DNA of 64,000 nt, from positions 186,001 through 250,000 of the forward strand of contig JADIZR010000001.1 of the NCBI GenBank assembly GCA_016704655.1, written 5' to 3'. Made by a program: the position numbers and the translations under genes. The stretch is from Pseudomonadota bacterium (GTDB lineage Bacteria; Pseudomonadota; Gammaproteobacteria; Steroidobacterales; Steroidobacteraceae). This document shows positions 1 to 8,513 of this stretch, piece after piece (position 1 is the first letter of the stretch; each line of letters opens with the position of its first letter). The notes beneath the pieces are model-generated. The model was given only the letters and a program-made list of their open reading frames with translations. It did no database searches and was not told where the DNA came from.

Positions 1-378
1 CGCCAGAACGGCGTCATGATCTCGAACGGGCAGGGCACCGTGCTCGGCTATTCGCTCTTCAACCTGCAGGAGCGCGGCAAGCTGATGTGCGCGCACGGCG
101 ACGAGGTCTACGAAGGCCAGGTCATCGGTATTCACAGCCGCGAGAACGACCTGGTGGTGAACCCGCTCAAGGGCAAGAAGCTCACGAACATGCGCGCGGC
201 CGGCAAGGACGAGAACATCGTGCTGGTGACGCCGATCCGCTACACGCTCGAGCAGGCGATGGAGTTCATCGAAGACGACGAACTCGTCGAGATCACGCCG
301 ACGTCGATCCGCATCCGCAAGCGCGCGCTCAAGGAGCTGGATCGCAAGCGATCGGGTCGAGCCTCCGAGTCCGAGTAA
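1..378 (+). CDS. typA: GTP-binding protein TypA/BipA, C-terminal end (partial)
   Basis: This is the last 125 codons of a gene that starts before the window; the frame is open from base 1. The residues match the C-terminal domain of TypA/BipA, a ribosome-associated translational GTPase involved in stress adaptation and 50S assembly. Recognisable family stretches are GTVLGYSLFNLQERG near the start, HSRENDLVVNPLKGKKLTN in the middle and RYTLEQAMEFIEDDELVEITP followed by a basic RKRALKELDRKR tail. The GTPase and EF-G-like domains lie outside the window. The stop codon at 376-378 is followed by a 417-base gap that contains a GC-rich hairpin, which may end the transcript. The call is secure from the C-terminal signature alone. 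Confidence 0.95.
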   Translation, partial: RQNGVMISNGQGTVLGYSLFNLQERGKLMCAHGDEVYEGQVIGIHSRENDLVVNPLKGKKLTNMRAAGKDENIVLVTPIRYTLEQAMEFIEDDELVEITPTSIRIRKRALKELDRKRSGRASESE

Positions 379-795
379 GCCGTTTCGCCGGTCGTGTGGC
401 CACCTCTCCCGCTTCGGCGGGCGAGGTCGCGCAGGTCGCGCACGTAGCCCCAGTTCCGGTCGTCTTTCGCGCCCCGAAGTCTCCCGCGCATCGTGAATCG
501 CGCAGGGGACCTGCGCGATTCACGGCGACCCTTGCTCGAGCGGGTGTTCGGCGATGGTGCCAGCGGCTGGTCGGATGGAGTGAAGCCGCCTCACACCAAC
601 GCCCGAGCTGCGGCGTCCGACACGGGGCGCGAAAGACAACCGGAACTGGATCTCCGTGCTCGTGTTGGCGCCCCTGGCCGCTATGTCGACGTCTGCCGGT
701 GAGCGTGTCACTGCAGCCCTGTGGCTCGCGGTTGCAGCGGGAGTCGACCTGCGCGACCAGCGCAACCCACCCGTTGACACAGGAAAGCTGAGCGA
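379..795. repeat. Gene-free gap with nested inverted repeats
   Basis: No convincing gene lies in these 417 bases between convergent typA and the GGDEF/EAL gene. Three structures are visible. A 10-bp stem with one mismatch and a TTCG tetraloop occupies 403-426. A perfect 15-bp inverted repeat with a 3-base loop occupies 492-524 (arm CGTGAATCGCGCAGG). A 27-bp inverted repeat with a single mismatch has arms at 450-476 and 623-649 (outer part CCAGTTCCGGTC) and encloses the second hairpin. The first hairpin may serve as a rho-independent-like terminator without a T run. The nested arms look like a dispersed intergenic repeat or a small palindromic element. No transposase or target duplication was recognised. 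Confidence 0.7.
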
Positions 796-3700
796 TCAGC
801 CGGCCTTGAGGTCGACGTCGCTGTCCGACCGTACTGTCGCGGTCTCCGGCGCGGATGCGACGAGCGCGGCGAGCGTCGCGATTGGCTGCGGCGAAGCGAT
901 GAAATGGCCCTGCGCGTACTGCACGCCGAGTTCGGCCAGTTGATTCAGGACCTCGGCGGAGTCGACGCGCTCGGCGATGATTGCGATGCCCATGGTGCGA
1001 CCGATCTGGGTGATTGCCTCGACCATGCTGCGGTCGATCACGTCCTGCGCCACGTTCTGCACGAAGCTGCCGTCGATCTTGATGTAGTCCACCGGCAGGT
1101 TCTTCAGGAACAGGAACGACGAGAGACCGCTGCCGAAGTCGTCGAGCGAGAACCGGCAGCCGCGCTTGCGCAGCTCGTGGATGAAGTGCGTCGCCGCGGC
1201 GAGGCTGGACATGGCCGTGTTTTCGGTCAACTCGAAGCAGAGCGCGCCGGGGCTCAGGTCTGCAGTGGCCATCTCGGCGATGACGTAATCGAGGAATTGT
1301 TCGTCGTTGATCGTCGTGGTCGAGACGTTGATCGTGATCGTGTACGGCACCCGCGACAGGTCATCGGAGCGCTTGTGTGCAAGGTGCTGGCACGCCTGCC
1401 GCACGACCCAGCGGTCGAGGGCGGGCATGAGGTTGAAGCGTTCTGCCGCCGGGATGAATTCCGCCGGCTGCACGAGCTGGCCGTTCTCGTCGCGCATGCG
1501 CAGCAGCAGTTCGAACTGGCGGAAGGCTTCGGCCCCGGGCCGGATCGCCACGATCGGCTGGCAATAGAGCTCCAGGCGGTCTTCCTCGCAGGCGCGATTG
1601 ATGCGGGAAACCCATTGCATTTCGCGCAGGCGGTCGGGTGCGTGGCCTTGGTTGTACGTGTGCACGCGGTTACGGCCCGATTCCTTCGCCGTGTAGCACG
1701 CCACGTCGGCGGCGCTCATGATCGTGGACAGTGTTTCCGTATCGCCGTTCATCTCGGCGAGGCCGATCGAGACGCCGACGTTCATGATCCGGTCCTGCCA
1801 GACGAAGCGGAAATCGCGGATCGCCTGGCGCAGGCCCTCGGCGATGCGCTGCGCCCTGTCGAGGCTGCAATCGAGCAGCAGTACGCCGAATTCGTCGCCG
1901 CCGAGCCGCGCCAGGGTGTCGGATGCGCGGATGCGGGTCTGCAGGACGCTCGTCACCTGCTTCAACAGCCGGTCGCCGGCCTGGTGGCCGCACGTGTCAT
2001 TGACCACCTTGAACTGGTCGAGGTCCAGGTACAGCACGACGTGGCGAACTGCGTGATCGGCGCGCGAGGCCTGCAGGGTCGCGTTGATGCGATGTTCGAA
2101 TTCGCGGCGATTGATCAGGCCGGTGAGGGCGTCGTGGGTCGCCTGGTAGGAGAGCGCGCGTTGCAGCCGGCGTTCCTGGCTGACGTCATGGAAGACCATG
2201 ACGACGCCGATCAGCCGGCCGGCCCGATCCCGAATCGGGGCGGCCGAGTCCTGCATCGAGATTTCATGCCCGCGACGGTTCACGAGCAGTGACGGCTCGG
2301 TCATTTCGACCATGCGGCCCTCGCGCAGGCAGCGAGTGATCGGGCTGTCGACCGGCTGACGCGTGGTCTCCGCAATGACATGGAACACTTCGGCGATGGG
2401 TCGGCCGAGGGCCTCCTGCGAATCCCAGCCCGTCAGCTCTTCTGCCACCGGGTTCAGGTATTCGACGCGCCCGTCGGCGTCCGTCGTGATGACCGCGTCG
2501 CCGATCGACTGCAGCGTGACCTGTGCCTTTTCCTTTTCCTCGTACAGCTGCAGTTCCGCCCGCTTGCGCACGGTGATGTCGGTGATCGTGCCTTCGTAGC
2601 CCGTGATCTCGGAATCTTCGCTGCGAATCACGCGGGCATTGATCAGCACGGTGACAGGCGTGCCGTCGCGTCGCCGCAGCTGGAATTCCGCGTCGCGGAT
2701 GACGCCGTCGCGGTGCAGGGTCAGGATGGCGTGCTCGCGCTCGTTCGCGTCCGTGAACAACGTAGCCATGTCCGGGATCGCCAGCAGGTCGTCGACAGTG
2801 TCGTATCCGAGCATGTGCGCGAGCGCCGGGTTGACGGCCTCGAAGCGGCCTTTCACGGTCGCGCGGTACACGCCTTCGATGACGTTCTCGAACAGGCTGC
2901 GGTACTGCGCTTCGCTGTGGCGGAGCGCTTCCTCGGACCGTTTTCGCTCGATGGCGATTGCCGCTAGCGCTGCCAGCCTCGCCATCAGTTCGAAGTCCCG
3001 GCCAAGGGGGCTGCGCGGGTGTCTGAAATAGAGCGCGACCGTGCCGAGCATGCGTCCATCCGGTGCACGGACCGGCGTCGACCAGCAAGCCCGCAGCCCG
3101 GCTTCGACCGCCGGCGCGCGCAGGTGCTCCCAGAGCGCGTCGCGAGTGATCTCCGCGACGATTACCTGGCGATGCAGGAAGATCGCCGCAGCGCACGACC
3201 CGTTGCGCGGACCGATCTCGAGGCGTTGCTTTGCGGTCAGGTAGTCATGCGGCAGACGCATGCCGGCCACGTGGTGCAGCGTGTTGGTCTCGGCATCGTA
3301 GATTGATACCGTGCAGAGCGCGTCCGGGGTGACCTTCTCGGCCGTTTCCGTGATGGCTTCGAGCGTGGCGGTCAGTTCGGAATTACTCGTGATTCTTTCG
3401 AAGACGCGCCGATCGCCTGCTGTCAGCAGTTCGCTGCGCTTGCGTTCGGTGATGTCGATGATGCTGCCGCGAATGAGACGCCTGCCGGAGGAAGGCAGGC
3501 GCACGAGGCGGACTTCGCAGGGAATGTCGTGCCCCAGTGCGTCGCGGTGCAGCCATTCGAAGCACGGCGCGTCGCCGTCGAGCGCACGATCGATGTGGCC
3601 ACGGGCGATGCCGAAGGACGGCGAGCCATCCTGCTGGATCGGAGGGCTGATCTGCTCCGGGCCCATGGTCAGCAGCTCGTCGCGCGTCATCTTGAAAAAG

Positions 3701-4389
3701 CGTACGGCGTTTTCGTTGCACTCGACGAACCTGCCGGCATCCATGTCGAGCACGACGATGGCCTCCGGCGCGTGCTCGACCAGCGTCCGATAGCGGGCTT
3801 CGCTCTCGCGGATCGCCGCCTCGGATGCTTTCCGTGCAGTGGTTTCACGCATGCAGACGACGAAGAACTCGCGGCTGTCGAGCCGCACCTTGCTGACGCC
3901 GATTTCGGCGTCGAACAGGTTGCCGTTCCGGTGCCGGCCCGTGGTCTCGCGTGGCTTGAGGTCGGCCTGGGTGTTCTCGACGGATGCCGCCATCTCCTCG
4001 AGCGTCTCGACGATGCGGGGGCGGTGCGCCAGCGACGGAATCAGCTGATCGAGCTTCCTGCCGCGAACGTCCTGTTCGCCATAGCCGAAGACGCGCTCGC
4101 CCGTGGTGTTCAACGTTTCGATGCGGCCCGTTCCGTCGACGGTAATGATCGCGTCCTTGACGTGATCGAGCACGACCTGCAGCTGCGCCGCTGCGCTCTC
4201 GCGCACTTCGCGCGTGAACGCGCTGGTCTCGTCCGCAAGCAGCCGCATCGAACGCACGACGCCATTGCGTTCCTCGTCCCACTCCGCGTACGCATCACTG
4301 ATGGCGTGCAGGAGCTTGCGCAGGTCGAGCGGCCCGTCATCCTCGCGGGAGTCGTCGAACTGCTGCTTCAGTAGCGGATGCAAGCTCAT
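796..4389 (-). CDS. PAS/GAF/GGDEF/EAL cyclic-di-GMP signalling protein
   Basis: A cytoplasmic multidomain sensor of about 1197 residues with no membrane segment. In order: PAS at about 70-190, PAS at 195-320, GAF at 325-485, PAS at 492-615, PAS at 620-745, GGDEF at 750-910 and EAL at 925-1175. The GGDEF signature is intact (LARLGGDEFGVLL), so cyclase activity is plausible. The EAL domain retains FELTEN, LDDFGSG and YIKIDGSFV, but the name-giving motif reads ELLLR instead of EALLR and the late glutamate motif reads AERVD rather than AEGVE, so phosphodiesterase activity is uncertain. I chose the ATG at 4389 (MSLHPLL) because GGAGGG lies about 12 bases upstream; an in-frame GTG at 4425 would add 12 residues. 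It is divergent from the operon starting at 4560, with a CRP-like site between them. Confidence 0.92.
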   Translation of the reverse strand: MSLHPLLKQQFDDSREDDGPLDLRKLLHAISDAYAEWDEERNGVVRSMRLLADETSAFTREVRESAAAQLQVVLDHVKDAIITVDGTGRIETLNTTGERVFGYGEQDVRGRKLDQLIPSLAHRPRIVETLEEMAASVENTQADLKPRETTGRHRNGNLFDAEIGVSKVRLDSREFFVVCMRETTARKASEAAIRESEARYRTLVEHAPEAIVVLDMDAGRFVECNENAVRFFKMTRDELLTMGPEQISPPIQQDGSPSFGIARGHIDRALDGDAPCFEWLHRDALGHDIPCEVRLVRLPSSGRRLIRGSIIDITERKRSELLTAGDRRVFERITSNSELTATLEAITETAEKVTPDALCTVSIYDAETNTLHHVAGMRLPHDYLTAKQRLEIGPRNGSCAAAIFLHRQVIVAEITRDALWEHLRAPAVEAGLRACWSTPVRAPDGRMLGTVALYFRHPRSPLGRDFELMARLAALAAIAIERKRSEEALRHSEAQYRSLFENVIEGVYRATVKGRFEAVNPALAHMLGYDTVDDLLAIPDMATLFTDANEREHAILTLHRDGVIRDAEFQLRRRDGTPVTVLINARVIRSEDSEITGYEGTITDITVRKRAELQLYEEKEKAQVTLQSIGDAVITTDADGRVEYLNPVAEELTGWDSQEALGRPIAEVFHVIAETTRQPVDSPITRCLREGRMVEMTEPSLLVNRRGHEISMQDSAAPIRDRAGRLIGVVMVFHDVSQERRLQRALSYQATHDALTGLINRREFEHRINATLQASRADHAVRHVVLYLDLDQFKVVNDTCGHQAGDRLLKQVTSVLQTRIRASDTLARLGGDEFGVLLLDCSLDRAQRIAEGLRQAIRDFRFVWQDRIMNVGVSIGLAEMNGDTETLSTIMSAADVACYTAKESGRNRVHTYNQGHAPDRLREMQWVSRINRACEEDRLELYCQPIVAIRPGAEAFRQFELLLRMRDENGQLVQPAEFIPAAERFNLMPALDRWVVRQACQHLAHKRSDDLSRVPYTITINVSTTTINDEQFLDYVIAEMATADLSPGALCFELTENTAMSSLAAATHFIHELRKRGCRFSLDDFGSGLSSFLFLKNLPVDYIKIDGSFVQNVAQDVIDRSMVEAITQIGRTMGIAIIAERVDSAEVLNQLAELGVQYAQGHFIASPQPIATLAALVASAPETATVRSDSDVDLKAG

Positions 4390-4459
4390 GGAACGAAATA
4401 ACCCTCCACCCGAACGGACGCGCACCGCCGAATGTTATGACCGTATGGAAAGATCCTGT

Positions 4460-4475
4460 TGTGACGGGCGTCACC
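4460..4475. promoter_or_regulatory. Candidate CRP/Clp-family binding site
   Basis: The sequence TGTGA-N6-TCACC sits between the divergent GGDEF/EAL gene and the 4560 operon, and its core GTGACGGGCGTCAC is a perfect palindrome. The CRP consensus is TGTGA-N6-TCACA, so only the last base differs. In Xanthomonads the CRP homologue Clp responds to cyclic-di-GMP, which would suit a neighbour that makes or breaks that messenger. This is a single-site match by eye and function is inferred. Confidence 0.4.
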
Positions 4476-4559
4476 TCTTTTCACCTCGCCAAGTGGGCTG
4501 GTCGAGGTCGGCCGGCCGGCAGGGAGAGGAGGCCGGAGCCCGTGTAAACTGCGCCCCCG

Positions 4560-5387
4560 ATGGATGCCACGCCGCCAAAGACGCCTGCGACCCCCCTGTG
4601 CGGCCGGGATGACCCCGCGCCGTTCGTGGTGCTGGAGGAGCACGGGCCTGCGCCAGCCCTCGTCGTCTGCGACCATGCCAGCCGGGCGTTCCCGCAGGCC
4701 CTGGACCGGCTGGGACTGCCTGAACTGCCCAGCTGGCAGCACATTGCCTGGGACATCGGGGCGGGGGAACTCGCCAGGGGCCTCGCCCATGCGCTGGGCG
4801 CGCCGGCGGTGCTGGCGGGGTACTCGCGCCTGGTGGTGGACTGCAACCGCTCTCCGGACGACGTGGAGGCCTTTCGCAAGGAAAGTGACGGCTGGGTCGT
4901 CCCAGGCAACCAGCAACTGTCCGAATACGACCGCCGTGTGCGTCTCGCGTCCTACTTTGATCCGTACCATGAATGCATCGAGGCCATGGTGGGTGGGTTC
5001 CGGGTTCGCGGCGTCGTGCCGCTGCTGGTCGCCGTGCACAGTTTTGCGCCAACCCTGGCCGGCAACGCGCGCCCCTGGCACGCGGGCGTGCTGTGGGACC
5101 ATGACGAGGCCAACGCGCAGCGGCTGCTGCAGCGGCTGCGGGCGCACAAGGGCCTCGTGGTCGGTGACAACGAACCCTACAGCGGCAAGCACCCGGCGAA
5201 TTACACGATCGACCACCATGCCAAGGCCCATGGCCTGCCCCACGTCTGTATCGAAGTGCGGCAGGACCTGCTGAGTTCACCTGCGGGCGTCGAGCGGTGG
5301 GTGCGCCTGCTGGCGCGCATCATCGGCGAAATCCTGGCCGAGCCGCAGTCGTTGCGACTGCTGGCGAAGGTGGCGACCCATGCCTGA
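4560..5387 (+). CDS. N-formylglutamate amidohydrolase family protein
   Basis: A 275-residue cytoplasmic protein of the N-formylglutamate amidohydrolase (HutG/DUF1260-like) family, zinc-dependent deformylases related to carboxypeptidases. Family features seen are VVCDHASRAFP near residue 40, DIGAGELARGLA near 66, RLVVDCNRSPDD near 90, VPLLVAVHSFAP near 155 and NEPYSGKHPANYTIDHHAKAHG near 205, giving the expected histidine, aspartate and glutamate ligands. No other histidine-degradation gene is nearby, so a role in histidine breakdown is not supported. The stop overlaps the next gene start by 8 bases (5380-5387), so it is translationally coupled to the YbdK-type ligase; the pair more likely acts on a small amide or peptide. 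The true substrate is unknown. Confidence 0.88.
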   Translation: MDATPPKTPATPLCGRDDPAPFVVLEEHGPAPALVVCDHASRAFPQALDRLGLPELPSWQHIAWDIGAGELARGLAHALGAPAVLAGYSRLVVDCNRSPDDVEAFRKESDGWVVPGNQQLSEYDRRVRLASYFDPYHECIEAMVGGFRVRGVVPLLVAVHSFAPTLAGNARPWHAGVLWDHDEANAQRLLQRLRAHKGLVVGDNEPYSGKHPANYTIDHHAKAHGLPHVCIEVRQDLLSSPAGVERWVRLLARIIGEILAEPQSLRLLAKVATHA

Positions 5388-6510
5388 CCACGCGCCGCCG
5401 TTCACCATCGGCGTCGAGGAGGAATACCTCCTGGTCGACGTCGACACCCGCGCGGTCGCGCACGATCCGCCGCCCGGGCTGTTCGTGGCGCTGCACGACC
5501 GCACCGACGGCCGTGCATTTCCGGAGTTCCTGCGCTCGCAGGTCGAAGTCGCCACGCCGGTGTGCCGCACGATCAGCGAGGTGCGCACGTCGCTGACGGA
5601 GTTGCGGCGAGCCGTGGTCGAGGAAGCTGCGAGGTTCGGCCTGGCGCCGATCGCGTCGGCGAGCCATCCGTTCTCGCTGTCCTCCAGGCAGCAGCGCACC
5701 GACAAGGAGCGCTACGTCGCGTTGCTCGAGGAAATGCAGGGCGTTGCGCGTCGCATGATGATCTGCGGCATGCACGTGCACGTCGGCATCGACGACGACG
5801 AGCTGCGTATCGACCTGATGAACCAGGCACGGTATTTCCTGCCGCACCTGCTGGCGCTTTCCTGCAGCTCGCCTTTCTGGGAAGGGGAGCGCACCGGCCT
5901 GATGTCGTTCCGCCTGATGATCTTCAACGGCATCCCGCGTACCGGATTGCCCGAGAAGTTCGCGAGCTGGAACGAGTACCGGCGCCACACCGACATGCTC
6001 ATCGAAACCGGCATCCTCGCCGACACCTCGCGGATCTGGTGGGACCTGCGGCCGAGCGCGCGGTATCCCACGCTCGAGACACGCGTGATGGATTCGTGCA
6101 CTTCGCTCGAAGACTCGGTGCGGCTTGCAGCGCTCAACCTGTGCCTGATGCGCAAGCTGTATCGCCTGCGTCGTGACAACCAGCAGTGGCGACCGTACCC
6201 GGAGCTGCTGATCGGCGAGAACCGCTGGCGGGCGATGCGGTATTCCTGCGATGCGGGCCTGCTCGACCTCGGCCGCCAGCGCATCGTTCCCTTTGCGCAA
6301 CTGGTGGAGGAAATCATCGATCTGCTGCGCGAGGACGCCAGCGAACTCGAGTGCCTGCCAGAGATTGCCGGCTTGCGCGAGATTCTCGAGCGCGGCACCA
6401 GCGCGCATCGACAGCTGAGGATTTTCGAGCGCGCGCTGCAGGCGGGCGCTGACCAGCAGGAAGCGTTCAGCGCGGTGGTGGACTGGCTGGTGGCGGAGAC
6501 CGCGCGATGA
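5380..6510 (+). CDS. Carboxylate-amine ligase, YbdK/GCS2 family
   Basis: A 376-residue member of the glutamate-cysteine ligase family 2 (E. coli YbdK has 372). The N terminus FTIGVEEEYLLVD is the family signature and supplies the acidic metal ligands. GMHVHVGIDDDELRIDLMN and LETRVMDSCTSLEDSVRLAAL are further conserved blocks. E. coli YbdK has weak glutamate-cysteine ligase activity, and its in vivo substrate is unsettled. The gene starts with an ATG inside the end of the amidohydrolase gene and its stop overlaps the dusA start (ATGA at 6507-6510), so the three genes form one operon. The pairing of an amide-forming enzyme with an amidohydrolase suggests synthesis and hydrolysis of the same class of compound; that is inference. 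Confidence 0.9.
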   Translation: MPDHAPPFTIGVEEEYLLVDVDTRAVAHDPPPGLFVALHDRTDGRAFPEFLRSQVEVATPVCRTISEVRTSLTELRRAVVEEAARFGLAPIASASHPFSLSSRQQRTDKERYVALLEEMQGVARRMMICGMHVHVGIDDDELRIDLMNQARYFLPHLLALSCSSPFWEGERTGLMSFRLMIFNGIPRTGLPEKFASWNEYRRHTDMLIETGILADTSRIWWDLRPSARYPTLETRVMDSCTSLEDSVRLAALNLCLMRKLYRLRRDNQQWRPYPELLIGENRWRAMRYSCDAGLLDLGRQRIVPFAQLVEEIIDLLREDASELECLPEIAGLREILERGTSAHRQLRIFERALQAGADQQEAFSAVVDWLVAETAR

Positions 6511-7490
6511 CGCAGCGAATGCTCGATCGGCGTCTCTCCGTGGCTCCGATGATGGACTACACGGATCGCCACTGCCGTTACCTGCTGCGCCTGCTGAGTC
6601 CGCGTTCGCTGCTCTACACGGAGATGGTGACGGCACATGCGCTGGTCCATGGCCATCTCGAGCGCCTGCTGGGGTTCGACCACTTCGAGCACCCCGTCGC
6701 GCTGCAGCTGGGCGGGTCCGATCCCGAACTGCTCGCCCGTGCGGCGAAGCTCGGCGAGCAGTACGGTTACCGCGAGATCAACCTCAATGTCGGTTGCCCG
6801 AGCGATCGCGTGCAGAGCGGCCGTTTCGGCGCCTGCCTGATGGCGGAGCCCGAAATCGTCGCGCAGTGCATGATCGCCATGCGCGAAGCCGTGAGCATCC
6901 CCGTCACCGTGAAATGCCGGATCGGCATCGACGAGCTCGAGGATTACGGCTTCTTCGAGTGGTTCGTGCTGGCTGTAAGGCAAGCGGGCGTCGACGTGTT
7001 CGTCGTGCATGCACGCAACGCGATCCTGCAGGGCCTCACGCCGAAGGAAAACCGCGAAATCCCGCCGCTGCGCTACGACGTGCCGGAGCGACTCAAGCGC
7101 GAGCATCCTGAGCTCACGGTGATCCTGAACGGCGGCATCAAGACCGTGCCGCAGGTGCGCGAGTGGTTGCCGAAGTTCGATGGAGTGATGATCGGCCGGC
7201 AGGTCTACCACGAGCCCTATCTGCTCGCCGAACTCGACGCGCACTTTCTCGGCCCTGGCTTCGTGCCGCCATCGCGCGAGCTGGTGGTGGACCGCTATGC
7301 TGACTACGTCGAGCGCATGCTGGCGGAAGGCCATCGCCTGCCGCTCATGCTGCGCCACGTTCAGGGGCTCTTTGCAGGCCTGCCAAACGCCCGCGCGTGG
7401 CGTCGTTACCTCGCGGAGCACGCAATTCAGCCCGGTGCGGGCCCGGAAGTGCTGCGGGATTCCCTCAGGCTGTTCCGGGACGCGGCATAG
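6507..7490 (+). CDS. dusA: tRNA-dihydrouridine synthase A
   Basis: A 327-residue flavoprotein that reduces U20/U20a in the tRNA D-loop using NADPH. DusA-specific stretches are SVAPMMDYTDRHCR at residues 11-24, NLNVGCPSDRVQSGRFGACL with the catalytic cysteine near residue 98, HARNAILQGLTPKENREIPPL near 170 and ILNGGIKT for FMN phosphate binding. The length matches E. coli DusA (about 330). It is the third gene of the operon starting at 4560, overlapping the ligase by 4 bases. After its stop, a 114-base gap holds a perfect TATAAT (7551-7556), so the next gene probably has its own promoter. Confidence 0.96.
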   Translation: MTQRMLDRRLSVAPMMDYTDRHCRYLLRLLSPRSLLYTEMVTAHALVHGHLERLLGFDHFEHPVALQLGGSDPELLARAAKLGEQYGYREINLNVGCPSDRVQSGRFGACLMAEPEIVAQCMIAMREAVSIPVTVKCRIGIDELEDYGFFEWFVLAVRQAGVDVFVVHARNAILQGLTPKENREIPPLRYDVPERLKREHPELTVILNGGIKTVPQVREWLPKFDGVMIGRQVYHEPYLLAELDAHFLGPGFVPPSRELVVDRYADYVERMLAEGHRLPLMLRHVQGLFAGLPNARAWRRYLAEHAIQPGAGPEVLRDSLRLFRDAA

Positions 7491-7550
7491 GGGTCATCCG
7501 GGCGCCATCCGGCCCGCGCTGGCAAGCACGGCGCGACGGGCCACAACCGC

Positions 7551-7556
7551 TATAAT
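7551..7556 (+). promoter_or_regulatory. Possible -10 element for the cyclase-FHA gene
   Basis: A perfect TATAAT lies 49-63 bases before the two candidate starts of the cyclase gene and in the only gap after dusA. I could not find a good -35 box at 16-18 bases upstream, so this is a suggestive element only. Confidence 0.35.
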
Positions 7557-7604
7557 GTAAAGTCGATCCGGATCATTCTGCCCGCTACAGGGCGCCCAGG
7601 GGCC

Positions 7605-8513
7605 TTGCCAAGCGTGACCAGTACCGAGACGGAAGTTGCCGTCCTCTTCGCCGACGTCGTGGGCAGCACTCGCCTGTACGAGCTGCTCGGCGATCAGCAG
7701 GCGCGCGCGCTGATCCAGCTCAGTGTCGAAATCATGCGTGAGGCGACCGTGCGCAACCGTGGCACCGTCATCAAGACCATTGGCGACGAGATCCTCGCAA
7801 TCTTTCCCACCGTCGATGACGCCGTAAATGCCGGTGGCGAGATGCAGCAGGACATTGGCGCCCGGCCGGAACTCCTGGTGCAGAGCCAGCACGTGGCAAT
7901 CCGTATCGGCTGCCACTTCGGGCCGGTCGTGCTCGAGAACAAGGATATCTTCGGCGCGTCGGTACACACCGCGAATCGCATGACCAGCCAGGCCAAGGCC
8001 GGGCAGATCATTCTTTCGGCGGATACGGTTCGCCGCTGTTCACCGGAGTGGCGGGCGGTCTCACGTCGCGTGGACGTCACCTCGCTGCGTGGGCTCAACG
8101 AGGAAATGGAACTCTACGAGGTCCTCTGGCAGCAGGAAGACGCCACCAGCATGTTGCCCTCGATCGCGATGGGCGGCATGCACGGTGCCCGGCGTGTTCG
8201 CGTCCGCTACCTCGACCGCGAGATCGTGCTCGACGACGCCCGCAACGAGATCACGATGGGTCGGGCCGAGGAGAACAGCGTCGTGCAGAAGGGCACGCTG
8301 ATCTCTCGCCTGCACGCCAGGATCGAAATGGTGCGCGGCCGCTTCCTGCTCGTGGACCAGAGCACGAACGGCACGTTCGTACTGAATGCCGACGGCAAGG
8401 AGTCGTTCGTGCGGCGAGACTCCGTCACGCTGCAGGGCGAGGGCTGCATCGGACTCGGGAAGTTGCCGGATCCGAATGCCGCGGGTGTCATCCGCTTTGC
8501 GCTCGAGGACTAG
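7605..8513 (+). CDS. Class III adenylate/guanylate cyclase with C-terminal FHA domain
   Basis: A 302-residue cytoplasmic protein. Residues 5-170 form a class III nucleotidyl cyclase domain: FADVVGST and TIGDEILAIF supply the two metal-binding aspartates, a lysine precedes the second (IKTIGDE), and KDIFGASVHTANR carries the substrate aspartate and the arginine. The usual asparagine of VNxAxR is histidine here (VHTANR), a variant also seen in other bacterial cyclases. Residues 190-300 form an FHA phosphothreonine-binding domain (ITMGRAEENSVV, ISRLHARIE, STNGTFV). Start is TTG at 7605 or, better spaced from AGGGG, GTG at 7614. It is convergent with pckG and its stop touches a 9-bp repeat array. 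Output (cAMP or cGMP) cannot be told from sequence. Confidence 0.9.
   Translation: MPSVTSTETEVAVLFADVVGSTRLYELLGDQQARALIQLSVEIMREATVRNRGTVIKTIGDEILAIFPTVDDAVNAGGEMQQDIGARPELLVQSQHVAIRIGCHFGPVVLENKDIFGASVHTANRMTSQAKAGQIILSADTVRRCSPEWRAVSRRVDVTSLRGLNEEMELYEVLWQQEDATSMLPSIAMGGMHGARRVRVRYLDREIVLDDARNEITMGRAEENSVVQKGTLISRLHARIEMVRGRFLLVDQSTNGTFVLNADGKESFVRRDSVTLQGEGCIGLGKLPDPNAAGVIRFALED

Noticed and set aside
493..702. Small gene in the gap after typA
   Set aside because: The frame lies across the inverted repeats, has no ribosome-binding site and no recognisable product.
904..2292. Open frame of 462 codons on the plus strand opposite the GGDEF/EAL gene
   Set aside because: The minus strand carries clear GGDEF and EAL motifs; the plus-strand translation has none.
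5712..7421. Open frame of 569 codons antisense to the YbdK-like gene and dusA
   Set aside because: It spans two overlapping conserved genes and has no domain; composition is typical of a GC-rich shadow frame.
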